Positions 25,701-33,869 of a stretch of 64,000 nucleotides of DNA are shown here, piece after piece; position 1 is the first letter of the stretch; each line of letters begins with the position of its first letter. The position numbers and the translations under genes are program-made. The notes under the pieces are model-generated. The model was given only the letters and a program-made list of their open reading frames with translations, was not told the DNA's origin and did not search any database. Source of the stretch: Bacteroides zoogleoformans (GTDB lineage: Bacteria; Bacteroidota; Bacteroidia; Bacteroidales; Bacteroidaceae); NCBI RefSeq assembly GCF_002998435.1, contig NZ_CP027231.1, forward strand, positions 62,001-126,000, read 5' to 3'.

Positions 25701-28466
25701 TTATTCTTGGGACGCCCGCACCGAGTAGCCGAAGCTCCGAGGGTCTTTGTCCAGCGGATGCACGATGCTCGAGTTGAAGATTAGGAACCACACGTCTCCC
25801 CTGCTGTTCGGTCCCGCCGTACAGTAGTGGGCGAAACTCCCCACGTGTGAGGGAACTGCGGTATTATAGATCCGAAAGCCCGATGCAGGGAAAAAGACGG
25901 ATGTAGTCTTGCTTGGGTTGCAATAGAAGTTCCAACCTTTGGCCCAAGCTCCTTGTACATTGAACTGGCTGACAGTACCAGTGTTGCCTCCCGTTGTGGA
26001 GAAGCCGGTATATACATTGCTTGGCGGTAGCTTATAACCTGCGGGACAAGGGTCGTAGATGGTCTTTACCACGAGGTTGTCGTTGGTTGAGGTAGTGTTA
26101 TTATTCGCATCCCACAAGTTGTAATATCGGTAGTCCATTTCCCAAATAGTATTAAACGTTCCGGGGTTCATGATACCACGGGTGATGCAGGGGGTGCCGT
26201 AAGGAAAGCTTTGGATGGCAGGAAGCTGGTTGGTTTTGACGTTCCCGCCGGCATCATACCATGTCTTGTTAATGCTGTTCGAGCTTCCGCCCGGTCCTTC
26301 CAATGCCCCCACGAACGGGTCTTTGCGTCCCCATTGATAATAAGTGTTATTCCCAAGCTCTGTAATGGTATGCGCTTTCTGTTTTACTGTAAACGTCTTT
26401 GGGGTAGCCGATGTGTACCCTGCTGTGGGCTTCTGCTTGAAGCGTACCTGCACGGTGCGCTCGGCATATATCACCTCTTTTCCGTCGCACCAGCCGAGGT
26501 TGACGGTCATAATCTTGTACTTCTTGTTCTGGTGGTTGGTGATTTCCTTGTCGGGTGTCGTTGTCCCTATGGTTCCCGGCCTGTAGTCCGTCACCCAGAT
26601 ATGCCAGCTCCACAGCACGGTGTTCGAGGCGTCGCGCACCGCTACCACGGCATTGCCTTGGCAGATGGTGGCCTGCCCCACGGTAAACTCGAGGAAATGA
26701 CCGTCGGCAGATAGCGCCACGTTCGTCACCAAGTTCTGCGCGTCTTGCCAGACGAGCGTACAGTTTGCCGGCATGCAGCCGGCATGGCTGTAGATATAAG
26801 GATTGGTAAGCACATTGCCAAGGTGATTGATAAACGGTGTAAGCACATTGCCCCCGCCTGCCGTGGAAGTGTAGGCCGATGTATTCCATCCCGGATTTGA
26901 GCCTCCGGGCACTTTGACTTTATCTATCGCGTTGCCGTAAACTAATGGCAGGCGGTATGTTCCCGGAGCGTTCACAATGTAGCAGTTGGCCGTACGCGTC
27001 GGGGCAGGGTTGCCCTGATAATCATGCGTGGAGAGGTCGTAATTGGTCACCGGTGGGGTATTCTTTAATGCTACAGTGTGCGGGTTGTCCGGTGCGCTGT
27101 TCACCTGCGCCGCCACGGTGGCGGTATAGGGTGCAGCCGAAGTGCCTCCCGTTCCGTTTTCGGTGAAGGTCGTGAGCCATGCGGGCCTGGTGCTGCTCCA
27201 GTTTGATCCTCCATTGGTGGAGTATTCCACTTCCCAGGCTATGGGCACGTTGGCCGTTGCTCCTCCTCCGGATACGGAGGCGTAGCTCTTTACGGTGTAG
27301 GTGTTGTTTCCTCCTTGATAGGTGTACTCCGCAGGTGCCGTCACCTCCAGCGTGGGGGTCACCGATATGCTTGATGTACTGATGCGGTAGGTCACCGTCT
27401 TTCCCATGCCCCACGTCTTTCCGGCTATGTTTGCCGTGAGCGTGCGTTGCGTGTTCGTCAGCTTGTCGGTGTACTTCACCTCCAGCTTTGCCCCCGCGGG
27501 CAGCGTCTGCGGTATCATCATGAAGGTGGCGGCAGGTTGCGTTATGGGCGAGCCCGGCACGTTTGGATCGGGCGTCACCGTCGTGAGTGTCTGTGCAAAA
27601 TCTTTTGGGCTCGAGTGCTCACTCCACACGGTATTGCCTATGCGGTGCGTGGCCGTGCCGTACACCCCCTTGAGCGTTATCTTGGTCACCGTCCCCGGCA
27701 GCAAGGCCGTCCCTGTCTCAAAGCGCACAGCGGTGAGCGCATGCTTGAATTTCAGCGGCGCAGGCGTATGCAGCACGCCCGCCACGTCCACCGACGAGGC
27801 AGTGAGCAGGTCGGTCTGGTCGGCCACGGCCGCCGGCACGGTATAGCTGAACACGGGCGCTCCCGGCGTGGTGGCGCCCGTGGTGAGCGTCACGCCCGCA
27901 CAGTGGTGCGGGGCGTAAGCGAAGAATGCAACCTTTTTACTCAAGCCGGGCCAATGGTAGGTCGTACTCCAGCTTTCCGTCTTCTTCACCCGGAGGTCGA
28001 AGAAGTAACCAGGGGCAACGGTGTTGTTCCATGTGTCGGTGGATGGGTACACGGCAGCGAACACTGTGGCGTCTGCGTACATGGTGGCGGTAGTCACCGG
28101 TGCCGCTTTGGTGGTTGCATCTTCACTTTTTCCGGCAACGCCGGCATCGGCTTCCCTTGCGCCATCTGCCGCCATGTCCTCTTCCGTGAGCGTGTGCAGG
28201 TATAGCTGCCTTCCCTCTTCGTCGGTGGTTCCCTCAATGGGAGTTATCTCAACCTGTGGCAACGTATCGGCTGCTGTCCGGGTAGTGGCGTGCTTCGTAC
28301 CGGCTTCTCCTCTTTCCCGCAGTGTGGTCACTGCAAACCCGATGGTCCTGCCTCGTAGACCTCCACCCTCTTCCTCGTCGGAACAGGCTGTGCACAACAG
28401 TAAGGCCATCACACCTGTAAGCAAAAAAGCAACCCCTCCCGGGCAAATAAATCTCATGGTTTTCAT
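25701..28466 (-). CDS. Large fimbrillin-family lipoprotein (possible fimbrial tip protein)
   Basis: 921 residues, more than twice the usual fimbrillin length. A lipoprotein signal ends in LLLCTAC. Residues about 30-350 resemble the Mfa-like/FimA-type fimbrillin fold (KVAFFAYAPHHCAG, then FKHALTAVRFETG and FMMIPQTLPAGAKLEVKYTD). A long Thr/Gly-rich middle follows. The C-terminal 200 residues (YYQWGRKDPFVG, then IYDPCPAGYKLPPSNVY, then FPASGFR, then SFGYSVRA) resemble the FISUMP-type domain of large Bacteroidales surface proteins. It is the last gene of the fimbrial operon and could be the tip or an accessory subunit. Confidence 0.8.
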   Translation of the reverse strand: MKTMRFICPGGVAFLLTGVMALLLCTACSDEEEGGGLRGRTIGFAVTTLRERGEAGTKHATTRTAADTLPQVEITPIEGTTDEEGRQLYLHTLTEEDMAADGAREADAGVAGKSEDATTKAAPVTTATMYADATVFAAVYPSTDTWNNTVAPGYFFDLRVKKTESWSTTYHWPGLSKKVAFFAYAPHHCAGVTLTTGATTPGAPVFSYTVPAAVADQTDLLTASSVDVAGVLHTPAPLKFKHALTAVRFETGTALLPGTVTKITLKGVYGTATHRIGNTVWSEHSSPKDFAQTLTTVTPDPNVPGSPITQPAATFMMIPQTLPAGAKLEVKYTDKLTNTQRTLTANIAGKTWGMGKTVTYRISTSSISVTPTLEVTAPAEYTYQGGNNTYTVKSYASVSGGGATANVPIAWEVEYSTNGGSNWSSTRPAWLTTFTENGTGGTSAAPYTATVAAQVNSAPDNPHTVALKNTPPVTNYDLSTHDYQGNPAPTRTANCYIVNAPGTYRLPLVYGNAIDKVKVPGGSNPGWNTSAYTSTAGGGNVLTPFINHLGNVLTNPYIYSHAGCMPANCTLVWQDAQNLVTNVALSADGHFLEFTVGQATICQGNAVVAVRDASNTVLWSWHIWVTDYRPGTIGTTTPDKEITNHQNKKYKIMTVNLGWCDGKEVIYAERTVQVRFKQKPTAGYTSATPKTFTVKQKAHTITELGNNTYYQWGRKDPFVGALEGPGGSSNSINKTWYDAGGNVKTNQLPAIQSFPYGTPCITRGIMNPGTFNTIWEMDYRYYNLWDANNNTTSTNDNLVVKTIYDPCPAGYKLPPSNVYTGFSTTGGNTGTVSQFNVQGAWAKGWNFYCNPSKTTSVFFPASGFRIYNTAVPSHVGSFAHYCTAGPNSRGDVWFLIFNSSIVHPLDKDPRSFGYSVRASQE

Positions 28467-28513
28467 AATTATTTGGCTATTAGTGATTAGTTAATAACAA
28501 CGGCCTTCTTTTT

Positions 28514-28554
28514 CCTATCCCCCTCCCTATGGGATAGGGGGGTAGGGGAGAGGC
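28514..28554. repeat. GC-rich palindromic repeat between fimbrillin genes
   Basis: CCTATCCCCCTCCCTATGGG followed by ATAGGGGGGTAGGGGAGAGG: an imperfect palindrome. The same consensus (CCCCCCTCCCTATGGGGGAG, then GGGGGAGAGGCT) occurs inside the recombinase gene at about 33243-33290. It looks like a mobile or dispersed palindromic element. Confidence 0.6.
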
Positions 28555-28668
28555 TTAGGTTTTGCGGACTGTGGGGGACAGAGAGCTTTCGCCCTCCCCG
28601 TCCGCTTGCGGGATCGGTCCAACCCCCGCAGCCCTTAGGTTAGTGGTGTGACTTTCGTAACGAGAGCC

Positions 28669-29775
28669 TTACAGAGGCATGTTCTCCTCGGGCAGGTTGT
28701 CCCAATCGTCAACCGTAACGGTAAACTTGATGGGGCCACCCAATACCGAGTCTCCCCCCTGGCCCGGATTCGGGTCCACATTCGGGTTGTTCGGGTTTTC
28801 CGGATCTGTCGGATCCGTCGGATTCGGGTCTATGTTTCCCGCCCCGTTGTTCCCGAGGAAACTCAGCGTGTAAGTGTATTTCTTTCCCGGCAGCCAGTTG
28901 GTACTGATTGGCACGGCCGCATATGCGAACTTGTCGGCAGCCCCAGGGAATATTTGCGTCAGGTTGGTTCCGTTCTTGCTGCAAATCTTGCACAGCACGG
29001 CGATGTAAGCCCCGTCCGCGCTGGTTCCTTTTGTCCACGGTGTCAGCTGCTGGGGAATCATGAGGAAGTTGCTCTTGGTGATGCTTTGTACTTCGGACGT
29101 AAGCGTCAGATCCGCATCGAGGTTTGTTCCGTAATCCTTCGCCGTGGCGGGTGCCGTCCAGTGGCTGGCAGGCAATGTTCCGGTTACCACGGTGGTGGGG
29201 AAAGTGAAATTGGCGGTGGAGGATATATGTCCCAGTTTCACGCCCAGCACCTTTATCTCATAGGCCGTGGTGTTGGCCGACTTGGCCTTTACCTCTATCT
29301 GCGAGAGGGCATGCTTGAAAGTGAGAGGCACGCCGGAATTCTCGTTGGCGGCTTTCGTCCCGGTGGCGAAGGCTACCACCACATCTTTCTGTTCGGCCAC
29401 CTTGGCAGCCGGCGAGAAGTTGTTGATGGCGCGGGCGGTCGGGCTCACGGTTACGGTCGTCACATCCACGGGGGCGTAAGCGAAGAAGTTCAGTGTGCCC
29501 GTTCCCGGCCAATAGTAAACCTGTGCGGTGTTCCAGCTGGATCCTGTTTTATTCACTTGCAAGTCGGTGAAGAAATTGGCTGCCGCCCCCGTCACATAGG
29601 AACTCACCTTGAAGGTCGTGATGTTGTCCGTGGTGATGACCGGTCCACGCGTTACGTTGCCCACCGCCGGACGGAATCTGATGGATCCCCCGTTGTCCGT
29701 GCCGGTGGTCTCGTCCTGCGAGCAGGAGGCCAGAGCCAACAAGCCCGCAGCCAAATACAATACATTCTTTTTCAT
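28669..29775 (-). CDS. Fimbrillin-family lipoprotein (probable main fimbrial subunit)
   Basis: 368 residues, typical of Mfa1/FimA-like fimbrillins. The lipobox is ALASC (Cys at about 18). The family pattern follows: SIRFRPAVGNVTRG, YYWPGTGTLNFFAYAP, LTFKHALSQIEVKAKS, FLMIPQQLTPW and KYTYTLSFLG. A Pro/Asn/Asp-rich segment (about 310-340) precedes the C-terminal VTVDDWDNLPEENMPL strand. In the family, a periplasmic protease or gingipain-like cleavage releases an N-terminal strand and allows polymerisation by donor-strand exchange. Membership is seen; polymerisation is inferred. Confidence 0.85.
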   Translation of the reverse strand: MKKNVLYLAAGLLALASCSQDETTGTDNGGSIRFRPAVGNVTRGPVITTDNITTFKVSSYVTGAAANFFTDLQVNKTGSSWNTAQVYYWPGTGTLNFFAYAPVDVTTVTVSPTARAINNFSPAAKVAEQKDVVVAFATGTKAANENSGVPLTFKHALSQIEVKAKSANTTAYEIKVLGVKLGHISSTANFTFPTTVVTGTLPASHWTAPATAKDYGTNLDADLTLTSEVQSITKSNFLMIPQQLTPWTKGTSADGAYIAVLCKICSKNGTNLTQIFPGAADKFAYAAVPISTNWLPGKKYTYTLSFLGNNGAGNIDPNPTDPTDPENPNNPNVDPNPGQGGDSVLGGPIKFTVTVDDWDNLPEENMPL

Positions 29776-29907
29776 GTTCTTGATAATTTTAATGATTAAT
29801 AAATAATTGATAATTAAAAAATGAGTGATTATCTGTCTATCTATCGAGTGTCACATCACTATCTCCATTCTGATTTCTTACGTCTAATCTCTAATGTCCG
29901 GTATCCT

Positions 29908-30951
29908 CTACATCTCCACCTCCACATTTTCACCTACCCAGTCGTCCACCGAAGGTTTGAATCCTCCTCCCTCCTCGACAATGGGCTTGGGCAGGTCGAG
30001 CCCGTCTATGACGATGTGCACGTTCTTAGGGTCGGGTGCATTGTTCACCTGTGTGGCCACATCGAAGGTGTAGTACTGTTTGTTCCCGTTGGTGAGGATG
30101 ACGTACAGCGCCAGCGTGCGCATCTTGTTGGCCGATGTGGATAGTCCGAAGGCGAAGCACTCCCCGGTGATGACGGAAGCCACTTCGTCGCTTCTTCCCT
30201 CGAAAGGGATCATCGTGCGCAGAGGAGAGCGTTTGCCGCCGGCGACTGTCAGGCAACCCGATAGTCCTGACAGCGAGAAGCTCAGGGCCGATGCGTATTT
30301 CAGGTTGCGTGCGTTGCGTATCTCCACCGTGTATCGGGAAGTCTCCTGCACGGGATGGAACGTCACCTCTTGGTCGTAGGGTACTCCGGCTGCCGCTTTT
30401 GCCGGCAGTATCTTCATGTCCGTTTTGCTACCCGCCCAGAATCGGTCGGGTGGTAATGCCACAGCCTCTCCGGAGGGATTGGCATCCTTGGGGTTGCTCT
30501 GCAATCCCAAGGGTTCGAGCAAGTAGGCGGGACGGGTATATGCCTCGAGGGTCTCGTAACGGTCTGTGCCCCTCAACAGTACGGTCTCCGTATCGTTGTT
30601 CATGAACAGAGCCTTATAAGTGCCGTGAGGAATCGCCACCACCCCTCCGGCGGCGTTGTCAAAGTCGTAACGCAATACCTCTCCCTCATTCTCATTTTCG
30701 GGATAAAGGTAGAGGCTCATGGTCTTGGCGGTGGCTCCGGGGGCATTACGCCAGTCAAAGACAACATGTACCCTTGACACGGCCGGCTCGGGGTCGCAGA
30801 AAGTCTTGTGGTCGCAGGATGAGAGTGTGCCGGTGATGAGTGCGACAATCAGGGCCGCGCAGAGTGTCAGCGCGCCCACGGCGCCGAAGGCCCGCAGCGG
30901 GCGGGACGTGAACGGGTGTCTTCCGGTTTTCATCATATTCTCGGTTTTCAT
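29908..30951 (-). CDS. DUF5119 lipoprotein (fimbrial anchor or minor subunit type)
   Basis: 347 residues with a long N-terminal region, a membrane-spanning signal and lipobox GTLSSC (Cys at about 46). The body (VHVVFDWRNAPGATAKTMSLYLYP, then FDNAAGGVVAIPHGTYKALFMNND) is the DUF5119 pattern found beside fimbrillin genes, related to Mfa2/FimB-type anchors. The start overlaps the stop of the upstream DUF3575 gene by four bases (30948-30951), so the two are coupled. It probably seats the fimbria in the outer membrane (inference). Confidence 0.8.
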   Translation of the reverse strand: MKTENMMKTGRHPFTSRPLRAFGAVGALTLCAALIVALITGTLSSCDHKTFCDPEPAVSRVHVVFDWRNAPGATAKTMSLYLYPENENEGEVLRYDFDNAAGGVVAIPHGTYKALFMNNDTETVLLRGTDRYETLEAYTRPAYLLEPLGLQSNPKDANPSGEAVALPPDRFWAGSKTDMKILPAKAAAGVPYDQEVTFHPVQETSRYTVEIRNARNLKYASALSFSLSGLSGCLTVAGGKRSPLRTMIPFEGRSDEVASVITGECFAFGLSTSANKMRTLALYVILTNGNKQYYTFDVATQVNNAPDPKNVHIVIDGLDLPKPIVEEGGGFKPSVDDWVGENVEVEM

Positions 30952-32192
30952 CGTTTGCCTCCTTTCTTCGTGTTTACGTTATCATGTCCCAGCAGCCATA
31001 CCAGCGACACCTCGGCCTTGGTGGGGCCGAACCAGCGGCGCTGCCGGGTGGCCTGCCACAGGTAGCACTCTTTCCGGTGGGTCTCGCACCATCCCTTGGG
31101 GATGTACTCGAAGTATTCGCCGCCCAAGTAGCCGATGCCGATGCTGAAGTCGAGGTTCAGCCTGCGTCCGATGGGGGCGGAGTAGCCGTAGGCGATGCCG
31201 CCCCCGTAGCTCCAGCGGTCGCCCAGATAGCCCTTGCCGCCCCACTCTAAGTCGTAGGTCAGCAGCTGGCCGTAAAGCCCTATGTGGTGCCCGGTCAGCG
31301 GCTTCTTGCCGTAGCTCAGCCAGCGGCGCACCTCCAGGTCGCCGCCATAGATGCGGTGGTAACGGTGGCGGCTGTCGCTCTTGAACCAGGTGTACATCCA
31401 GTTGCCGGCTACCGACCAGCCGCGGCCCAAGTAGAACTCCAGCCCGATGTTGGGAACGACCAGGGCGTCATAGAGCAGGTTGGTCTTCAGCGCCATGTAG
31501 AAAGGTCTGCGATCCTGCGGCGCTGGTACGGCCTCAGCCTGTTCGGGCGGGAGGATGTAGACGGTGTCCTTCACGGCCTGTTGCGCCTCCTCTGTCTCGT
31601 ACCACACGTGCAGGGTGGAGGCGCGCAGCTCGGGGAAGAAGCGGCTCTCCATGTAGCGCCAGGCGTAGCCCCCGCCCGCCATGGCCAGACGGCGCTTGCG
31701 GCCGTCGGCCACCTTGCCCTCGCGAGTAATCCACTCGGGGGTGTAGCGCAGGATGTCGAGCACCTCGTAGCGGTAGGGCATGTACTCGTCCGCCTGCACG
31801 AGCTTTTCCAGTCCCTGCCAGTCCACGCCCTTGGGCACGGTGGAGAGCCACCCGAACTCATGGGGGAAGTAGCCGGAGACCAGCTGCCGGATGGCCTCGG
31901 CCCTCCGCTCGGAGAGACGCTGGTTCAATGCCGTGCTTCCCTCGGGGGAGGCGCCTGCGGTGACCCGCAGGCCCCGTATGCGTCGCGAGGGGTCTTGCAG
32001 CAGGGTTCTGAAACGCTCGGTGAAGGCGCGTATGCGTGCGCCGTTATCACGGAAATAAGGGTCGAGGCGCGATTCGCCCTGACGGAAATAGACGCGCACG
32101 GAGTCCGTGCCCCGGCGCGTGTCGGATTCCTGTCCCCGGGCATGCCCGAGAAAAAGCAGGAGAAGCAGGAGGATCAATGGTCTTTTCATCAC
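30948..32192 (-). CDS. DUF3575 outer membrane protein with OmpA-like N-terminal part
   Basis: 414 residues, first gene of the fimbrial operon. A signal peptide (MMKRPLILLLLLLFLGHARG) is followed by an OmpA/MotB-like peptidoglycan-binding stretch (about 30-110, with VTAGASPEGSTALNQRLSERRAEAI) and a C-terminal DUF3575 beta-barrel (about 225-400, LKTNLLYDALVVPNIGLEFYLGRGWS). Such genes usually lead Bacteroidales fimbrial clusters and may help subunit assembly or anchoring. Its start lies 105 bases from the left inverted repeat of the predicted invertible promoter. Confidence 0.85.
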   Translation of the reverse strand: MMKRPLILLLLLLFLGHARGQESDTRRGTDSVRVYFRQGESRLDPYFRDNGARIRAFTERFRTLLQDPSRRIRGLRVTAGASPEGSTALNQRLSERRAEAIRQLVSGYFPHEFGWLSTVPKGVDWQGLEKLVQADEYMPYRYEVLDILRYTPEWITREGKVADGRKRRLAMAGGGYAWRYMESRFFPELRASTLHVWYETEEAQQAVKDTVYILPPEQAEAVPAPQDRRPFYMALKTNLLYDALVVPNIGLEFYLGRGWSVAGNWMYTWFKSDSRHRYHRIYGGDLEVRRWLSYGKKPLTGHHIGLYGQLLTYDLEWGGKGYLGDRWSYGGGIAYGYSAPIGRRLNLDFSIGIGYLGGEYFEYIPKGWCETHRKECYLWQATRQRRWFGPTKAEVSLVWLLGHDNVNTKKGGKR

Positions 32193-32296
32193 GAAGGATT
32201 AAAGGTTTATATCTTCTTTTTCATCTTGTCTGTCCTTATGGCGGGAAGGGCATGTGACATGCCTCAAAACCTGCAAGGAAGGAGAACCCAAGACAT

Positions 32297-32650
32297 ACAC
32301 CTCTTGCGAAGAGGTGGGGAAAGGGGGGGGAAGAAGGCAACAGTGGGAAGAAGAGAAAGCCTTGCGCCTGCAATTTCTTAGACGCAGATGACGCGGATGA
32401 CGCAGATTTCTTTATTTTTTATCCGTATTATCCGCGTCATCCGCGTCTGAAAAATGTCTTTGGCCGGCCGAGGCGGGAGGGGAGGAACATTAACGGCACA
32501 TGGGAATCCGCGCCGGGACAGATGGGGTGACAGGAGTGCCGGTGTAAACAATATTTATAAAATATTCGTTCTAAAGCTTGTTAATACGAAATAAAAGTTG
32601 TTTATTTGCAACGTTTTACGATAAGTATTACACCTCTTCGCAAGAGGTGT
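32297..32650. promoter_or_regulatory. Predicted invertible (phase-variable) promoter segment
   Basis: ACACCTCTTGCGAAGAGGTG at 32297-32316 and its exact reverse complement CACCTCTTCGCAAGAGGTGT at 32631-32650 flank 314 bp. Each site is itself dyad-symmetric (CACCTCTT, GCG, AAGAGGTG), as tyrosine-recombinase crossover sites are; the asymmetric centre gives it direction. The segment lies between the first fimbrial gene (start at 32192) and a tyrosine recombinase gene (stop at 32699). It also contains a large stem of GCGTC-rich arms (about 32378-32451). The whole gene-free stretch 32193-32698 is explained by this element. Confidence 0.8.
32578..32608 (+). promoter_or_regulatory. Promoter-like sequence inside the invertible segment, currently pointing away from the fimbrial operon
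   Basis: TTG at 32578-32580, 20 bases, TTTATTTGC at 32601-32609: one mismatch from the TAnnTTTG box. It reads rightwards. No matching -7 box (CAAAnnTA) on the other strand was found within 32317-32630. Inversion about the flanking repeats would move the -7 box to about 32339-32346, reading leftwards about 150 bases before the fimbrial operon. Confidence 0.55.
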
Positions 32651-32698
32651 GCAAAGAAGCGTCTTTTAAGACAAATTCCTCAAGGCATGGAATCTCTT

Positions 32699-33739
32699 TC
32701 AAGGCATGAGAACTTCTTTCAGCAGTTTGCGGTTGGCCGACGCCAGCCGCTTGTCTTTTATCTCCGTTATGTATATGAGGGTGGTCTTGGTGTCGGTATG
32801 CCCCAGTGCCTTGGAGATGACGGGCAGGTCGATATTCTTCTCGTAGGCGATGCTCGCCCACGAGTGGCGGGCGACGTAGGAGGTGAGGTTCTCCTTGATA
32901 CCCGCCCGCCGTGCCAGCTCCTTGAGCGAGCGGTTGTAGCGGTTCAGGGCCGAAGAATAGGACACCTCGACAAGATTGCCGCCTGCCGGCCCGCCTTTAC
33001 CGCCGTCTTTCACCTTATATAATATAGGGAATAGATAGTCCGTCCCCTCTGTCTTATACTTGTCCAGTATATCGAGCATGCACGGTTCCAGCCTCACCCT
33101 GACCTGCTGCCCCGTCTTGCGCCGGCGGTAGGTCAGCACCCCGTCCTTTATCTGCGAACGCTTCAGGTGAGCCAGGTCAACAAAGGGCATGCCCATGGCG
33201 TAGAAAGAGAAGAGGAAGAGGTCGGAAGCCCCTGAACCCCACCCCCCTTCCCCCCTCCCTATGGGGGAGGGGCCGGGGGAGAGGCTGTAGGGGCTTCGGG
33301 GGCTTTTCAGCTTCCTTATCTCTTTCTCTCCAATGCTTCTCTTCACCGTCCGCTCGTTGCCGGTGAACACGCCCTTGAAGGGTTCTTTGTCCTTCACGAG
33401 GCGTTTCGTGGCGGCTTTGTTGTAGATGGCACGCAGGGAGCGCATGTAGCAGGAGGAGGTGTTGGGGCATACGCCACGGTCGCGCAGCCACCGCTCGTAG
33501 TTTCGCACACTGTCGGCGTCGAGCGCCGATACGGGCACGTCCGTGCCGCCGCTGAAGCGGATGAAGGAGCGCACGGCCGTGCGGTAGTTCTCTTGGGTGG
33601 AGAGGCTTACACCTTCGGCGGCCGCGTGGACGAAACCGGAAAGCGTAGGGCCGATTTTCTGTGGTTTCCTTACTCTTTTCTCTGTCTTCTTCTCTCCGAA
33701 AGAAAACGCTCTCTTGAAATGAAATGGAATATTGAACAT
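32699..33739 (-). CDS. Tyrosine recombinase (probable invertase of the adjacent promoter)
   Basis: 346 residues. A SAM-like N-terminal arm domain (about 35-125) precedes the catalytic domain. Visible active-site candidates are K208 (RRRKTGQQ), R291 (YVARHSW), H314 (ALGHTDTKTT) and Y323 (LIYI). The usual first arginine is absent: the equivalent stretch reads AMGMPFVDL (M182), a substitution shared with some Bacteroidetes integrases such as IntDOT, which also lacks that Arg. Residues about 147-172 (PRSPYSLSPGPSPIGRGEGG and on) are an extra low-complexity insert from a palindromic DNA repeat. The gene points toward the invertible segment and is probably its enzyme. Confidence 0.87.
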   Translation of the reverse strand: MFNIPFHFKRAFSFGEKKTEKRVRKPQKIGPTLSGFVHAAAEGVSLSTQENYRTAVRSFIRFSGGTDVPVSALDADSVRNYERWLRDRGVCPNTSSCYMRSLRAIYNKAATKRLVKDKEPFKGVFTGNERTVKRSIGEKEIRKLKSPRSPYSLSPGPSPIGRGEGGWGSGASDLFLFSFYAMGMPFVDLAHLKRSQIKDGVLTYRRRKTGQQVRVRLEPCMLDILDKYKTEGTDYLFPILYKVKDGGKGGPAGGNLVEVSYSSALNRYNRSLKELARRAGIKENLTSYVARHSWASIAYEKNIDLPVISKALGHTDTKTTLIYITEIKDKRLASANRKLLKEVLMP

Positions 33740-33792
33740 CTGTATCGTGATTAATATGATTAACGCGTAAAAATACAGATTATATAAACAAT

Positions 33793-33827
33793 GCCCCCTA
33801 TAAGCTTTGTGATTGCTTATAAGGGGC
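33793..33827. terminator. Stem-loop between rseP and the recombinase gene
   Basis: GCCCCCTATAAGC (33793-33805) and GCTTATAAGGGGC (33815-33827) pair with a single internal mismatch. It lies 42 bases past the rseP stop and close to the recombinase start, and probably ends the dxr-rseP transcript. Confidence 0.6.
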
Positions 33828-33869
33828 TTTGTGGTAAGGCAATCGGGTTGCCTGTGGAGAAAAGAGGAG

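Noticed and set aside
28480..28668. A second invertible promoter between the two fimbrillin genes
   Set aside because: The GC-rich repeat is a local palindrome; I found no pair of inverted sites flanking a segment here.
28648..29799. 383-codon open frame antisense to the fimbrillin gene
   Set aside because: It is a mirror of the real coding strand; its translation is rich in Arg, Gly and His without domains. The minus strand has a signal peptide and the fimbrillin pattern.
31284..32381. 365-codon open frame antisense to the DUF3575 gene
   Set aside because: GC-rich shadow frame; the real gene on the other strand has a signal peptide and known domains.
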